A DNA stretch of 55,286 nt from Betaproteobacteria bacterium Ga0077532 (GCA_001464895.1 LNEE01000014.1:1-55286), one strand, 5' to 3'; shown: positions 8,082 through 18,720, numbered from the stretch's first letter. Numbers and translations are program-made. The notes: generated by a model not told the origin, from the letters alone.

Positions 8082-10424
8082 TCATCGTCGATGCCAATAG
8101 CGCGCGTGCCGCGGGTGCCACGGCTCCATCCGGACCGGCTCGCCGTCCAGGGAGAACGATACCGCGCCATCGCGAAACGTCGGCATCAGCGTCGTTCCCG
8201 CCGCGGCGTATCGGGCCGAGACGTCCGGATGGGGATGGCCGAATCGATTCCGATAACCCGCCGTCACGACGACGTAGGCCGGGCGCACAGCGGCGACGAA
8301 CGCTGCCGTGGACGACGTCCGGCTGCCGTGATGGGGCGCGACGAGCACGTCTGCGGAGAGATCGGCGCCACCGGCCAGCAGCGCACGTTCGGAATCGGCC
8401 TCCACATCCGCCGGAATCAGCACCGCGCGTCCGCCCGCACTCACCCGCAGCACGCAACTCCTCGCATTGTCGCGCATCGACCGCGCCGACGGCTGCCGGG
8501 CGGGATGGAGCATCTCGAAGGTCACTCCGCTCCAGACCCAGCGCTGCCCCGCCAAGCACGGTCCGACCCGCTTCGCGCCGGAAAGTGCAGCGTGCGGTTG
8601 CACGAGCGATGTCAGGACCGCACCGACGGGTACCCGTGACAGCACGGAGGCGGCGCCACCCGTGTGGTCGCGATCGTCGTGACTGACGACCATGACGTCG
8701 ATGGACCGCACGCCGCTGCCACGCAGGAAAGGGATGATGGTCCTCGACCCGCTGTCCGCGTCGCCCGACCAGGCAGGGCCGGTGTCGAAGAGCAGCGTCC
8801 CGGTCGCCGTACGGACGACCACGGCAAGCCCCTGCCCGACGTCGAGTACGGTGATCCGTGCCGTGCCGGGCGCCGGCATCCAGACCGGTGGAAGCAGCAG
8901 CGGCAGGAAAGCGAGCAGGCCGAGCCAGCGGGACGGCAGACCACGGGGCAGCAGCATCCAGGCGGCACCGGCGAGCGCCAGCATCACCGTCCATGTCGGC
9001 GGCGCCGCCTGCGTCCACCGTGCGCCCGGGATCTGACCCACGAGCGCCAATCCATCCACCGTCCAGGCCATGACCGTGTGGGCGAGATGGAGCGGCCAAT
9101 CCATCGGCAGCAGCATGCCCGCCAACGCGAGCGGCACGACCACCAACCCGACCAGCGGAATCGCGAAGGCGTTGGCGACGGGCGCCACGAGGGAGACCTG
9201 CTGGAACAGGACGAGCATGGCGGGGGCAAGACCTGCGAACAGGATCCACTGCGTGCGCGTCCAGGCAGTGATCCATGCCCAGCGGCCACCCGTCTGGCCA
9301 GTGAAGGCCATCAGCAGCGCGACCGCACCGAACGACAACCAGAAGCCCGGCGAGATCACGGCCATCGGATCGAGTACGACCACCAGCACGAGGGCCACCG
9401 CCAGCACCTGTGCTCCGTCGGTGAAGACCCGCAGCCATCCGGCCAGCGTGACGACCGCCAGCATCCATAGCGTGCGCTGGGCAGGCACCGCGAAACCGGA
9501 GAGAAGCACGTAGACCAGCGCCGTGGCGAAGCCCGCGACGCGCGCGACATCGTCGGCGGGATGCTGCACTGCCATCGCCGGCAGGCGGCGCCAGATCCGC
9601 AGGACCACCCCGTGCACGAGCGCCGCGAGCATCGTGATGTGCAGACCCGAGATGCTCATCAGGTGATTCACGCCTGTCAGCGTGAAGAGGTCCCACTGGC
9701 TTACGGGGATGGCGCGCTGCTCGCCCACGGCAAGCGCGACGATGACGCCCGCGTAGGGCGCGTCGGCGAGCGCGGCGAGGATCCGGGCCCGGAGCGCGCC
9801 GCGTGTCCGGTCGATCCACGCGCCGGGCGACCCGCTGGCGAAGCCCTCGCGTACGACCGGGGTGCGGTCGTTCACGTACCCGGTTGCACGGATCCCCTGC
9901 TCGAACAACCAGCCCTCGCTGTCGAAGCCATGCGGATTGCGCGCCCCGTGGGGTCGCTTGAGCCGGACGGTCATCACCACGCGCTCGCCTGGCGCGACGG
10001 GCGACGGCCCGGTCTCACGGGCGTCGCGGGGGCGGTACCACCCGAGAAGCAGCCGCCCCGGCACGTGGGCATCCGGAGTCAGCAAGCGCTCCACCCGGAA
10101 TGCGAACCGCCAGCCATGCTCGCCCGGAACAGGCAACCCTTCCACGACGCCTGCCACGCGGAGGTCGCGCCCTTCGTCGGCGGAAGGCAGGCCGTCCGAC
10201 AGCTTCACAGCCGCCACCGTCGCCGCGAGGAAGAACCCGGTGAGCCCCCATGCCGCGAGCTTGGCAACATCCGCGATGAGACGCAGGGGCGCCGGTCGGG
10301 TGCCGCGCCAATGCACGGCGGCAAGGACGGGAGCGAGGATCAGGAAGGCCGCGGACAGCGGCGGAAGCGTCGCCTGCTGCTGCAGCCACCACGCACCGGC
10401 GACGAATGCACAGGCTTGCAGCAT
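8082..10424 (-). CDS. comEC: DNA internalisation competence protein ComEC/Rec2
   Basis: Inner-membrane channel that moves single-stranded DNA into the cytoplasm during transformation. 780 aa: an N-terminal DUF4131-type region with membrane segments; the central Competence domain (about 220–490) of many hydrophobic helices, including VNHLMSISGLHITM; and a C-terminal metallo-beta-lactamase-like domain (about 520–760). The latter has VLDVGQGLAVVV, the metal motif SHDDRDHTGG and APHHGSRTSS. All three parts are present and the length is typical. Same strand as lolD upstream and relA downstream. No other competence gene is in the window. Confidence 0.95.
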   Translation of the reverse strand: MLQACAFVAGAWWLQQQATLPPLSAAFLILAPVLAAVHWRGTRPAPLRLIADVAKLAAWGLTGFFLAATVAAVKLSDGLPSADEGRDLRVAGVVEGLPVPGEHGWRFAFRVERLLTPDAHVPGRLLLGWYRPRDARETGPSPVAPGERVVMTVRLKRPHGARNPHGFDSEGWLFEQGIRATGYVNDRTPVVREGFASGSPGAWIDRTRGALRARILAALADAPYAGVIVALAVGEQRAIPVSQWDLFTLTGVNHLMSISGLHITMLAALVHGVVLRIWRRLPAMAVQHPADDVARVAGFATALVYVLLSGFAVPAQRTLWMLAVVTLAGWLRVFTDGAQVLAVALVLVVVLDPMAVISPGFWLSFGAVALLMAFTGQTGGRWAWITAWTRTQWILFAGLAPAMLVLFQQVSLVAPVANAFAIPLVGLVVVPLALAGMLLPMDWPLHLAHTVMAWTVDGLALVGQIPGARWTQAAPPTWTVMLALAGAAWMLLPRGLPSRWLGLLAFLPLLLPPVWMPAPGTARITVLDVGQGLAVVVRTATGTLLFDTGPAWSGDADSGSRTIIPFLRGSGVRSIDVMVVSHDDRDHTGGAASVLSRVPVGAVLTSLVQPHAALSGAKRVGPCLAGQRWVWSGVTFEMLHPARQPSARSMRDNARSCVLRVSAGGRAVLIPADVEADSERALLAGGADLSADVLVAPHHGSRTSSTAAFVAAVRPAYVVVTAGYRNRFGHPHPDVSARYAAAGTTLMPTFRDGAVSFSLDGEPVRMEPWHPRHARYWHRR

Positions 10425-10508
10425 GGGCGGGTGCCTGACCTAGGGCCCACGACCACGGGGACGCGGCGCGGGCCGGTTGGGATCACCGCCCGCGATAGGG
10501 ACGGCGGC

Positions 10509-11186
10509 TCAGCCGGTCAGGACGCCGTCGGTGATGCGCAGCGTGCGATCCATGCGCGCGGCGATATCGGGGTCGTGGGTGACGATGACGAGGCTGGTCT
10601 TCAGATCGCGGTTGAGTTCGAGCATCAGCTCGAGCACGCCCTCGGCGTTGCGGCGATCCAGGTTGCCCGTGGGTTCGTCCGCGAGAAGACAGTCGGGCTG
10701 GCTCACCAGCGCCCGCCCGAGGGCGGCCCGCTGGCGTTCGCCGCCGGAGAGTTCCCCCGGCAGGTGGGCGAGACGCGCTCCGAGACCGACCCGCTCCAGC
10801 ATCGCCCGCGCCGCCCCGAAGGCTTCGCGTTCCGGCATGCGACGGATGATGAGCGGCATGGCGACGTTCTCCAGCGCGGAGAACTCGGGTAGCAGATGAT
10901 GGAACTGGTAGACGAACCCGAGGTGCCGGTTACGCAGTTCGCCGAGCACGCGCGCCGAGAGGCCTTCGATCTTCTGCCCCATCAGTTCGACGGTCCCGAC
11001 GGTCGGAGCATCGAGCCCGCCCAGCAGGTGTAGCAGCGTGCTCTTGCCCGAGCCCGAGGCCCCGACGATCGCCACGCGTTCGCCGACGCCGATCTCGAGA
11101 TCCACGGACCGCAGGACTTCCACGGGCGCCAGGCCTTCGGCATAGGTGCGGCCGAGCGAGCGGCAGCGGATGACGGGCGTGCTCAT
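10509..11186 (-). CDS. lolD: Lipoprotein-releasing ABC transporter ATPase LolD
   Basis: ATPase of the LolCDE complex, which extracts outer-membrane lipoproteins from the inner membrane. 225 aa from ATG at 11186 ([15 protein letters not shown]). Visible motifs: Walker [10 protein letters not shown], signature [15 protein letters not shown], Walker [14 protein letters not shown] and switch VIVTHD. The frame stays open upstream but would enter the lolC coding region, so this start is preferred. The lolC stop is 4 bp upstream, indicating translational coupling. A generic MacB-type ATPase would look similar; the adjoining LolC/E permease decides the call. Confidence 0.93.
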   Translation of the reverse strand: MSTPVIRCRSLGRTYAEGLAPVEVLRSVDLEIGVGERVAIVGASGSGKSTLLHLLGGLDAPTVGTVELMGQKIEGLSARVLGELRNRHLGFVYQFHHLLPEFSALENVAMPLIIRRMPEREAFGAARAMLERVGLGARLAHLPGELSGGERQRAALGRALVSQPDCLLADEPTGNLDRRNAEGVLELMLELNRDLKTSLVIVTHDPDIAARMDRTLRITDGVLTG

Positions 11187-11190
11187 GGCG

Positions 11191-12435
11191 TCACTCGTAG
11201 CGCAGCGCGGCGGCTGGCTCGAGCCGCGACGCACGGTAGCTGGGATAGAGCGTCGCGAGCAGCGACAGTCCGAAGGACACACCGGCGATCACGAAGACGT
11301 CGTCCCATTGCAGGTCGGACGGCAGATCGCTGATGTAGTAGACGTCCTTCGCAAGGAACTGGACGCTGAAGGTGCGCTCGATGAAGGGCACCACGACATC
11401 GATGTTGAGGGCGAGCAGCACGCCGGCCACCGTCCCGACGATCGTACCGATGCAGCCGATCAGAGCGCCCTGCACGATGAAGATCTTCATGATGGAACCG
11501 GGCGACGCGCCGAGCGTGCGCAGGATCGCGATGTCCGCCTGCTTGTCGGTGACGGCCATGACGAGCGTCGACACGATGTTGAACGCGGCCACGGCGACGA
11601 TCAGCGTGAGGATGATGAACATCACCCGCTTCTCGATCTGCACGGCACGGAAGAAGTTCGCGTGGCTGCGGGTCCAGTCCGTCACGAAGACGTCGGCGGG
11701 CAGCGTCGACGAAAGTTCGCGGCCCACGCGCGGCGCCGCGTAGAGATCCTTCAACTTGAGCCGCACACCGGTGACCTTGTCCTCCAGGCGGTAGAGGCGC
11801 TGTGCATCGGCGAGATGCAGCAGTGCCAGACCGGAGTCGTACTCGTACATCCCGACCTCGAAGATGCCCACCACCCGGAACTGCTTCACCCGCGGCAGCA
11901 CGCCCGCGGCCGTGACCTGCCCCTGGGGCGCGATGACTGTCACCTTCTCGTCCATGCGTACGCCGAGGTTGCGCGCCAGCTCTTTGCCCAGCACGATTCC
12001 GAATTCGCCCGGCTTCAGCGCGTCGAGACTGCCCTGCTTCATGCTGCGGCCGATGTCGGCGACCTGGTCCTCCATCTGCGGGACCACCCCGCGAATGATC
12101 GAACCCTGCACCGTCTGCTGGAACGACAGCAGGCCCTGCGCGTGGATGTACGGGGCGGCAGCCATCACCTCGGGATTCGCTTTCGCGATATCCGCGACGG
12201 TGGCCCAGCCCGCGAGCCCGCCCTCGAAAGCCGAGAGCTGCACGTGCGAGGCGACCCCGAGGATGCGGGCGCGGAGTTCCTTCTGGAATCCGTTCATCAC
12301 GGACAGGACCACGATGAGCGCGGCGACCCCCAGGGCAATGCCCGCCATGGAGGTCATGGAAATGAAGGAGATGAAGTGATTGCGCCGTTTCGCCCGCGTG
12401 TAGCGCAGACCGACGAAATACTCGAAAGGAAGCAA
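11191..12435 (-). CDS. lolC: Lipoprotein-releasing ABC transporter permease LolC/LolE
   Basis: Membrane subunit of the lipoprotein release system, 414 aa. The N-terminus [21 protein letters not shown] is the family hallmark, followed by the first membrane helix ([19 protein letters not shown]). A periplasmic domain spans about 50–270 and a C-terminal FtsX-type region has three helices ([21 protein letters not shown] onward). The start appears to be TTG at 12435 with GAGG five bases upstream; no ATG gives the full conserved N-terminus. Only one LolC/E-type permease is present, so the complex is probably the two-gene form in which one permease pairs with itself. Divergent from the rpfE-like gene, 104 bp away. 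Confidence 0.93.
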   Translation of the reverse strand: MLPFEYFVGLRYTRAKRRNHFISFISMTSMAGIALGVAALIVVLSVMNGFQKELRARILGVASHVQLSAFEGGLAGWATVADIAKANPEVMAAAPYIHAQGLLSFQQTVQGSIIRGVVPQMEDQVADIGRSMKQGSLDALKPGEFGIVLGKELARNLGVRMDEKVTVIAPQGQVTAAGVLPRVKQFRVVGIFEVGMYEYDSGLALLHLADAQRLYRLEDKVTGVRLKLKDLYAAPRVGRELSSTLPADVFVTDWTRSHANFFRAVQIEKRVMFIILTLIVAVAAFNIVSTLVMAVTDKQADIAILRTLGASPGSIMKIFIVQGALIGCIGTIVGTVAGVLLALNIDVVVPFIERTFSVQFLAKDVYYISDLPSDLQWDDVFVIAGVSFGLSLLATLYPSYRASRLEPAAALRYE

Positions 12436-12539
12436 GTGCGCCTCAGACCAGCAGTGGATCCCTATTCTGGCAGACAGCCGGTGCCGGCGTCATGTGCCGT
12501 GACCACGTGGATGCATGGTCGCAGCGGAGCATGCCGGCC

Positions 12540-13568
12540 ATGACCGACCGCGCAGTGCACCTCCTCCTGCCGGCCCTGCGCTGGCCCGACGCCCGCGATC
12601 CGCGCGTGTACGAGGGGCTGTCCGTCCCCATCCTGGAACGGCTGCTCGGCCGGGGCGAGCGCCGATCGCTCGACGCAACGTCCCCGGAAGCATGGCTCGC
12701 GGAGCGGCATGGCTACAGCGCCGCACCACCGTTCGCGGCGCTCGCCGTGTTGGGCGCCGGTATCGATCCGGGCAATGCCTGCTGGACGGCAGTGGACCCC
12801 GTCCACCTGCGCCCGCAGGGGGCGGAGCTTTTCCTCACCGGTGGCCGGCACCTCGGAATCACGACGGACGAAGCGACGGCCTGTGTCGCTGCGCTCGACC
12901 GGTTCTTCGCCGAGGACAACATGCGCTTCCGGCAGCTGACACCGGACCGGTGGGTCGCCACGGGAGCCGACGCTCTGCCCGCACAGACCGCCCCGCCATC
13001 GCTGGCCCACGGCCGCAGCGTCGATGCCCTGCTGCCGACCGGCGAGGGCGCCCGCCTCTGGACGCAGCGCTTCAACGAGGCGCAGATGGTCCTCCACCCG
13101 CTCCCCATCAACGAAGCACGCGAGGCACGCGGCCGGCTGGCCATCAACAGCGTCTGGTTCTGGGGTGGGGGTGTGGCTGCGCCACCACCGATGCGGCCCT
13201 TCACGGCAGTGCACGCCGATTCCCTGGAAGCACGCGGACTCGCGAAGGCGAGCGGCGCGTCGACCGGACCGGCGCCGACGGATCCCTCCGCCTGCCTGGC
13301 GGCGGCGCGGTCCGGCGCCGTGCTCTGCTGGATCGACGACGGGATAGACGATGCGGCCCATGGCGACGTCGCCGCGTGGCAGACGGCCCTTGGCCGCCTG
13401 GATCGGGACTTCCTGGCTCCGGCAGAGCAAGCCCTGCGGGCGGCGCAGATCGACAGACTGGAGATCATCGTCCCGGCCGGGCGCGACGGTTTCACCGTGA
13501 CCGTCACCCGGGGGGCCCTGCGCCGCTTCTGGCGACGCCGGCAGCGACTGCAGGCGTCAGCGGCGTAG
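12540..13568 (+). CDS. RpfE-like conserved protein (phosphoglycerate-mutase-like annotation)
   Basis: 342 aa, no membrane segment or signal peptide. It resembles the family annotated in beta- and gammaproteobacteria as 'regulatory protein, RpfE type' or loosely as cofactor-independent phosphoglycerate mutase. Recognisable blocks are LLPALRWPD near the start, NEAQMVLHPLPINEARE, INSVWFWGGG (about 205–215) and a C-terminal region ending in a basic GALRRFWRRRQRLQ. The ATG at 12540 has GGAG 10 bp upstream; a second ATG at 12531 lies too close to it. Position next to recJ–prfB–lysS matches the rpf region of Xanthomonas, where rpfE adjoins recJ. Biochemical function is unknown; the family call rests on these blocks and on gene order. 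Confidence 0.7.
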   Translation: MTDRAVHLLLPALRWPDARDPRVYEGLSVPILERLLGRGERRSLDATSPEAWLAERHGYSAAPPFAALAVLGAGIDPGNACWTAVDPVHLRPQGAELFLTGGRHLGITTDEATACVAALDRFFAEDNMRFRQLTPDRWVATGADALPAQTAPPSLAHGRSVDALLPTGEGARLWTQRFNEAQMVLHPLPINEAREARGRLAINSVWFWGGGVAAPPPMRPFTAVHADSLEARGLAKASGASTGPAPTDPSACLAAARSGAVLCWIDDGIDDAAHGDVAAWQTALGRLDRDFLAPAEQALRAAQIDRLEIIVPAGRDGFTVTVTRGALRRFWRRRQRLQASAA

Positions 13569-13579
13569 CCCGGTGGTCG

Positions 13580-15589
13580 CTACCGTCCGCCGTCGGCGAC
13601 GCGCAACCCTTCGGTGAGGGCCGACAGCTCGGCAGCGAGGGCCTCGAGCCTGGCGACCGTTGCGTTGTTGCGCTCGGCGGCCGCGTTGTTCTCGTCCGCC
13701 ATGGTCGCAATGCGTTCCACGTTCCGCGAGATCTCGATGCCGGCTGCGCTCTGCTCGTCCATCGCGCGCGAGATCTCGCCGGCCTTGTCGAGCGATTCGC
13801 CCGCCGCGCCGCGGATCTCCGACAGAGCGTTCACTGCCTCACGCACCAGGCGCACGCCTTCCTCGACCCGCTCGGAGCCGGAGCGCATGCCGGTGACGGC
13901 GCCGTCGGTCTCCTTCTGGATCGCGTTGATCATTTCGGCGATCTCCAGCGTCGCCTGGCTGGTGCGTTCGGCCAGCTTGCGCACCTCGTCGGCGACGACG
14001 GCGAAGCCGCGCCCCTGCTCGCCGGCCCGCGCCGCCTCGATCGCCGCGTTGAGCGCCAGCAGGTTGGTCTGGTCGGCGATGTCCTTGATGACCTTCACCA
14101 CCTGGCTGATCTCTTCCGAACGGCGACTCAGCATCCCGATGGACTGGGCGGTGTCGCGCACGGCTGTGGCAATGGCCATGGTCTCCTCGGCCGCGCGCGC
14201 CGCGACCGCTTCACCGTGGGCGGACAGATCATCCGTACGCTTGGACAGCCCCTGCGAATCGCGCGCATTGGCAGCGACGCAGTCGAGGCTCACGGTGACC
14301 TCCTCCAGGGCTGCGGCGACGCGCGACGCCGCATCGCTCTGTTCCTGGGATCCGTGACGCACCTGCGCCGACTCGTCCTGCACCGCGCGGACGGCCTCCT
14401 TGACGCTGCCCGTGGCCTGTTTCAGGCGGGCGATGATCCCGGCGATCTGGTCCGCCATGCCGTTGAAAGCCGCGGCGAGTTCGCCCACCTCGTCACGACT
14501 GGTCACCGGGACGCGCACGGTGAGGTCGCCGCTACCGAGGCGTCCGGCGTCGGCGGCGAGACGTTCCAGCGGACTCAGCTTGCGACGGAGCACCATGTAG
14601 GTTGCGATGCATCCCACCACGAGCACCGCGACGCCGAGCAGCAACAGCACGTTGCGAAGCGCAACCGCCTCGGCGCGCAGTTCGTCGACGGAGATGCTCG
14701 CCCCCACGACCCGCTGCCAGGGCGCGAACCGCGTCACGACGTACATCCGGTCGCCGGCCACGACGGTTCCCTCGCCGGCATCGAGCGCAGCCCGGTATCC
14801 CTCCAGGCCGGCACCGTCCTGAAGAACATTGCGTCCCTTGTCGTCCCGATGGACGATCAGCTTGCCGCGACCCTCGCCCTGCGAGTCGTCGATGACGAAG
14901 AAGAGCCCGCCCTCGCCGATGCGGGTCTCGTCGATCTGCTTGACCAGCTGCGCCACGGTTTCGGTGATGTCGAAGCCGACGTAGAGGATGGCCACCGTGA
15001 CCCCGCGCGAATCGACGACGGGAGAGTAACGACTCATGTACACATGCCCGAAGAGATCCGCGCGGCCGAGGTACGGTTGCCCCTTCATGAGCGGCTCGTA
15101 GGCGGGGTGCGCCTTCCCGAGCATCGTGCCCATCGCGCGGGACCCGTCCTCCTTGCGAAGGGAGGTGGTGACCCGCATGAAATCGTCACCCGTCCGCACG
15201 AAGATGGTGGCAGCGCCGTTGGTCAGTCGGCTGAAACTGTCGACCACACTGAAATCGAGATTCAGAATCTGTCCGCCGGCGTACACCGACGGCACCGATC
15301 TGTCGCCGATCTGGACCGGGCGGCTCTCGTCGACCCGGATCGGCCCGGGCAGCATGCCGCTGAAGACGCCCGACAGGCGGTCCGCGCCGCTCCTGGCGGT
15401 GGCGTCCATGATCGCGAGCTGACCGGTGAGGAGAACGACCCGCGCCTGGAGATCCTCGCGCCAGACCCGGTCGAAGCTCCCCGCGGCGCGGTAGTACGAC
15501 AGGAATGAGAACGCGGTGATGCCGACGAAAAACACGGCACACGCGATGACCGCCACCTGGGTGGCGATGCTGGTTCGTTGTCTGGACAA
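13580..15589 (-). CDS. Methyl-accepting chemotaxis protein with Cache sensor domain
   Basis: 669 aa transmembrane chemoreceptor. First membrane helix at about 10–33 ([19 protein letters not shown]), a periplasmic Cache_3–Cache_2-type sensor (about 35–300, including [22 protein letters not shown]), a second helix ([21 protein letters not shown]), HAMP, then the methylation helices and signalling tip ([20 protein letters not shown], then [16 protein letters not shown]). The start is most likely TTG at 15589: GGAGG stands six bases upstream and the first membrane helix follows after a short basic segment. The upstream in-frame ATG at 15691 would add 34 residues lacking a site. Cache domains usually bind small metabolites; the ligand is unknown. 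Inserted between the rpfE-like gene and recJ on the opposite strand. Confidence 0.93.
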   Translation of the reverse strand: MSRQRTSIATQVAVIACAVFFVGITAFSFLSYYRAAGSFDRVWREDLQARVVLLTGQLAIMDATARSGADRLSGVFSGMLPGPIRVDESRPVQIGDRSVPSVYAGGQILNLDFSVVDSFSRLTNGAATIFVRTGDDFMRVTTSLRKEDGSRAMGTMLGKAHPAYEPLMKGQPYLGRADLFGHVYMSRYSPVVDSRGVTVAILYVGFDITETVAQLVKQIDETRIGEGGLFFVIDDSQGEGRGKLIVHRDDKGRNVLQDGAGLEGYRAALDAGEGTVVAGDRMYVVTRFAPWQRVVGASISVDELRAEAVALRNVLLLLGVAVLVVGCIATYMVLRRKLSPLERLAADAGRLGSGDLTVRVPVTSRDEVGELAAAFNGMADQIAGIIARLKQATGSVKEAVRAVQDESAQVRHGSQEQSDAASRVAAALEEVTVSLDCVAANARDSQGLSKRTDDLSAHGEAVAARAAEETMAIATAVRDTAQSIGMLSRRSEEISQVVKVIKDIADQTNLLALNAAIEAARAGEQGRGFAVVADEVRKLAERTSQATLEIAEMINAIQKETDGAVTGMRSGSERVEEGVRLVREAVNALSEIRGAAGESLDKAGEISRAMDEQSAAGIEISRNVERIATMADENNAAAERNNATVARLEALAAELSALTEGLRVADGGR

Positions 15590-15676
15590 GGTGGACCTCC
15601 GGGCTTCGCACGGGCATTCCGAAATGGATCTGCCGGGGGGCTCCCGCGATGCTGGCGGTGTTGCGGGGCATGGGTG

Positions 15677-15703
15677 ATATCGTCGCGGCATGAATCACCT
15701 TGA
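15677..15703 (-). promoter_or_regulatory. Possible sigma-28 promoter for the Cache receptor gene
   Basis: On the minus strand: TCAAGGTG, 11 bp, GACGATAT. This matches 11 of 16 positions of TAAAGTTT-N11-GCCGATAA with exact spacing, 88 bp upstream of the TTG start at 15589. It is weaker than the site at 5821 but fits the expected regulon. Confidence 0.5.
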
Positions 15704-15739
15704 GCCCGGTCTCGCGCACCGTCATCGCGCCCGCGCCGC

Positions 15740-17443
15740 ATGAGCGCCCTCTTCCACGTACGGCCAGTGCCCGACGCCGCCCTCGCCGATCTCGTCGCCG
15801 GCGGCATGCACCCGGTAATGGCCCGCCTCGCAGCCGGCCGCGGGATCGCCTCCCCTGACGAACTCGACACCGCGCTCGGCGCACTCCACGCCCCATCGTT
15901 GCTCCTGAACGCCGATGCCATGGCGGTCGTGCTGGCCGACGCCATCCGCGACGGCCGCCGGCTCCTCATCGTGGGGGACTACGACGCCGACGGCGCGACG
16001 GCGTCGGCCGTCGGCTGGCTGGCCCTGTCGCGGTTCGGGGCGAAGGTCGAGACGCTGGTGCCCAACCGTTTCGAATACGGTTACGGCCTGACCCCGGAGA
16101 TCGTCCGCGTGGCAGCGGAACGGCGCCCCGACGCGATCATCACCGTCGACAACGGGATCGCCAGTCACGACGGCATCGACGAGGCACGGCGGCTGGGTAT
16201 CCCGGTGCTGGTCACGGACCACCATCTGCCGGGCAGCACCCTGCCGGCGGCCGAAGTGATCGTGAATCCCAACCAGCCGAACTGCCCGTTTCCGAGCAAG
16301 AGCCTCGCGGGCGTGGGCGTCATGTTCTACGTGATGCTCGCGCTGCGCGCCGAACTGCGGAAGCGCGGCGCCTTCGCCTCGCGCGCCGAACCGAACCTCG
16401 CCGAACTGCTCGACCTCGTCGCGCTCGGCACGGTCGCCGACGTCGTCAAGCTCGATCGCAACAATCGCGTGCTCGTGGCGCAGGGCTTGAAGCGCATCCG
16501 CGCCGGCACCGCCCGGCCGGGCATCCTCGCCCTGCTGAAGGCAGCGGGGCGCGATCCGACCCGGGCTTCGCCGTACGACCTCGGGTTCGTCGCCGGCCCC
16601 CGCCTCAACGCCGCGGGCCGACTGGAGGACATGGCGCAGGGCATCGCCTGCCTCGTCGCGGATGATCCCGGCGAGGCTGCGCGGCTCGCTGCCAGTCTGG
16701 ACGCCCTGAACCGCGAACGCCGCGAGATCGAAGCCGGGATGCAGGCGTCCGCCCTCGCGAGCCTGGAAGGTGCGGACCCTGGCGCCGGATGCAGCATCGT
16801 GATGCACGACCCGGATTGGCACCAGGGCGTCATCGGGCTGCTCGCCTCGCGCCTGCGGGAGCGGTTCCACCGACCGACGATCTGCCTGGCGGAAGGCCCG
16901 GACGGCGCATTGAAGGGGTCGGGCCGATCTATACCGGCGCTCCACCTGCGCGATGCGCTGGACCTCGTGGACCGTCGCCATCCCGGCCTGCTCATCCGGT
17001 TCGGCGGCCACGCCGCGGCCGCCGGGGTGAGCCTGCGACGGGAGGACGTCGGGCGATTCCGCGACGCCTTCGAATCCGTGGTGGCCGGGCTCGTCACGCC
17101 CGCCGATCTCGCCCGCACCGTCGACACCGACGGCAGGCTGGACGACGCCGACCTGCGCCTCGAAGTCGCCGATCTCCTCGCCGGCCAGGTCTGGGGTCAG
17201 GGCTTCCCGCCACCGCTCTTCGAGGACGAGTTCGAAGTCCGCGACCAGCGCATCGTCGGTGGCAGGCATCTCAAGCTCAGACTCCGCCGCAGTGGTGGCG
17301 GCAGCGAACTCGCGGCGATGCGATTCGGGGAGGTGGGCCCCCTGCCCTCGCACATCCGGGCGGCGTATCGGATCGAGGCCAACGAATGGAACGGCGCCCG
17401 CACGCTGCAACTCATGGTGGAGCACTGGCAGGCACCGGAATGA
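15740..17443 (+). CDS. recJ: Single-stranded-DNA-specific exonuclease RecJ
   Basis: 5'-3' ssDNA exonuclease acting in recombination and mismatch repair, 567 aa, typical length. DHH-family motifs: GDYDADGATASAVG (motif I), DAIITVDNGIASHDG, and the defining LVTDHHLPG. The DHHA1 domain includes DWHQGVIGLLASRL and the GGHAAAAG-type motif (RFGGHAAAAGVSL). A C-terminal OB-fold region follows (LKLRLRRSGGGSELAAMRFG). ATG at 15740 starts MSALFHVRPVPD. It precedes prfB by 85 bp on the same strand. Confidence 0.96.
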   Translation: MSALFHVRPVPDAALADLVAGGMHPVMARLAAGRGIASPDELDTALGALHAPSLLLNADAMAVVLADAIRDGRRLLIVGDYDADGATASAVGWLALSRFGAKVETLVPNRFEYGYGLTPEIVRVAAERRPDAIITVDNGIASHDGIDEARRLGIPVLVTDHHLPGSTLPAAEVIVNPNQPNCPFPSKSLAGVGVMFYVMLALRAELRKRGAFASRAEPNLAELLDLVALGTVADVVKLDRNNRVLVAQGLKRIRAGTARPGILALLKAAGRDPTRASPYDLGFVAGPRLNAAGRLEDMAQGIACLVADDPGEAARLAASLDALNRERREIEAGMQASALASLEGADPGAGCSIVMHDPDWHQGVIGLLASRLRERFHRPTICLAEGPDGALKGSGRSIPALHLRDALDLVDRRHPGLLIRFGGHAAAAGVSLRREDVGRFRDAFESVVAGLVTPADLARTVDTDGRLDDADLRLEVADLLAGQVWGQGFPPPLFEDEFEVRDQRIVGGRHLKLRLRRSGGGSELAAMRFGEVGPLPSHIRAAYRIEANEWNGARTLQLMVEHWQAPE

Positions 17444-17528
17444 AGACCGCACCGCACATCGGCCGTGCCCCGAGAGGATCGAGCGGGTAGAATTCGGCCC
17501 CTTTGCCACCTCGCCGGAACACGCACGC

Positions 17529-18633
17529 ATGGACGCCGAACGCCAGAACGCCATCTCCCTCAGGATCGAAGACCTGGGCCAGCGCACCGCCGAACTCCGG
17601 AGGTATCTTTGACTTCGATGCCAAGAAGGGTCGGCTCGAAGAGGTAGTGCGGCTGTCGGAGGACCCCGGTGTCTGGAACGACCAGAAGCGGGCGCTGGAG
17701 CTGGGCAAGGAACGCAAGGCCCTGGAGGACGTCGTCGTCTCGATCGAGAGCATCGAGACGCAGCTTACGGACAGTCGCGAGTTGTTCGACCTCGCGAAGT
17801 CCGACGCAGACGACGAGACACTCGAGGCGGTCGAATCCGATGCGGCCGCGACCGAGAAGCTGGTGGCGGCCCTCGAATTCCGCCGCATGTTCTCGAACCC
17901 GATGGACCCGAACAACTGCTTCCTCGACATCCAGACGGGCGCCGGCGGCACCGAGGCGCAGGACTGGGCGTCGATGCTCGAACGCATGTACCTGAAGTTC
18001 TGCGAGCGCAAGGGCTTCAGCGTCGAGCTGCTGGAGGAATCGGAAGGCGACGTCGCCGGCATCAAGAGCGCGACGCTCAAGGTGAGCGGGGAGTACGCCT
18101 TTGGGACGCTGCGCACCGAGACCGGCGTGCATCGCCTGGTGCGGAAATCCCCGTTCGACTCGAACGCGCGCCGGCACACCTCGTTCGCCAGCGTTTTCGT
18201 GTATCCCGAGGTGGACGACTCCATCGAGGTCGAGATCAATCCGGCGGACCTCCGCGTCGACACCTTCCGCGCGAGCGGTGCCGGCGGTCAGCACATCAAC
18301 AAGACCGACTCCGCCATCCGGATCACGCACGAGCCCACGGGCATCGTCGTCCAGTGTCAGGCCGACCGCTCGCAGCACCGCAACCGCGCCGAGGCCATGC
18401 TCATGCTGAAGGCCCGCCTGTTCGAGCTCGAGATGCGCAAGCGCAACGAGGAGAAGCAGGCCCTGGAGGATTCCAAGACCGACATCGGCTGGGGTCATCA
18501 GATCCGCTCGTACGTGCTCGACCAGTCGCGCATCAAGGACCTGCGGACCAACGTGGAAGTGGGCAACACCCAGGCCGTGCTGGACGGCGATCTGGACGAC
18601 TTCATCTCCGCGAGCCTCAAACAGGGCGTCTGA
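17529..18633 (+). CDS. prfB: Peptide chain release factor 2 (programmed +1 frameshift)
   Basis: RF2 recognises UAA and UGA stop codons. Translation starts at ATG 17529 ([16 protein letters not shown]), reads 27 codons to CTT at 17607–17609, then must skip T17610 and continue at GAC 17611 ([12 protein letters not shown]). The product is join(17529..17609, 17611..18633), 367 aa, close to the 365 aa of E. coli RF2. Motifs: the tripeptide anticodon SPF ([13 protein letters not shown]) and the catalytic GGQ ([15 protein letters not shown]). The in-frame TGA is a regulatory frameshift, not a mutation. Lies between recJ and lysS, the usual order. Confidence 0.97.
17598..17613 (+). promoter_or_regulatory. 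RF2 programmed frameshift site
   Basis: The sequence reads CGGAGGTATCTTTGAC: a Shine-Dalgarno-like GGAGG, three bases, the slippery CTT, then TGA followed by C. This matches the well-known E. coli prfB element (AGGGGGTATCTTTGAC). Low RF2 slows termination at TGA and promotes the +1 slip, which gives autoregulation. Confidence 0.96.
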
Positions 18634-18692
18634 GCGCGCCGCTCGCGGTGCGCGAATTCTGGGGCGCCCGCAGCGCCCCGCCCTCTCCCAGC

Positions 18693-18720
18693 CCCTAGAC
18701 CCCAGTCCCTAGACCCTAGT
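18693..18720 (+). repeat. Two tandem 14-bp units in the lysS leader
   Basis: CCCTAGACCCCAGT is followed directly by CCCTAGACCCTAGT (13 of 14 identical), with a partial copy after it, ending 9 bp before the lysS ATG. The repeat occupies the place where a ribosome binding site would be expected. Confidence 0.85.

Noticed and set aside
17607..17613. In-frame TGA making prfB look like a pseudogene
   Set aside because: The site is the conserved RF2 programmed +1 frameshift, and both frames are otherwise intact.
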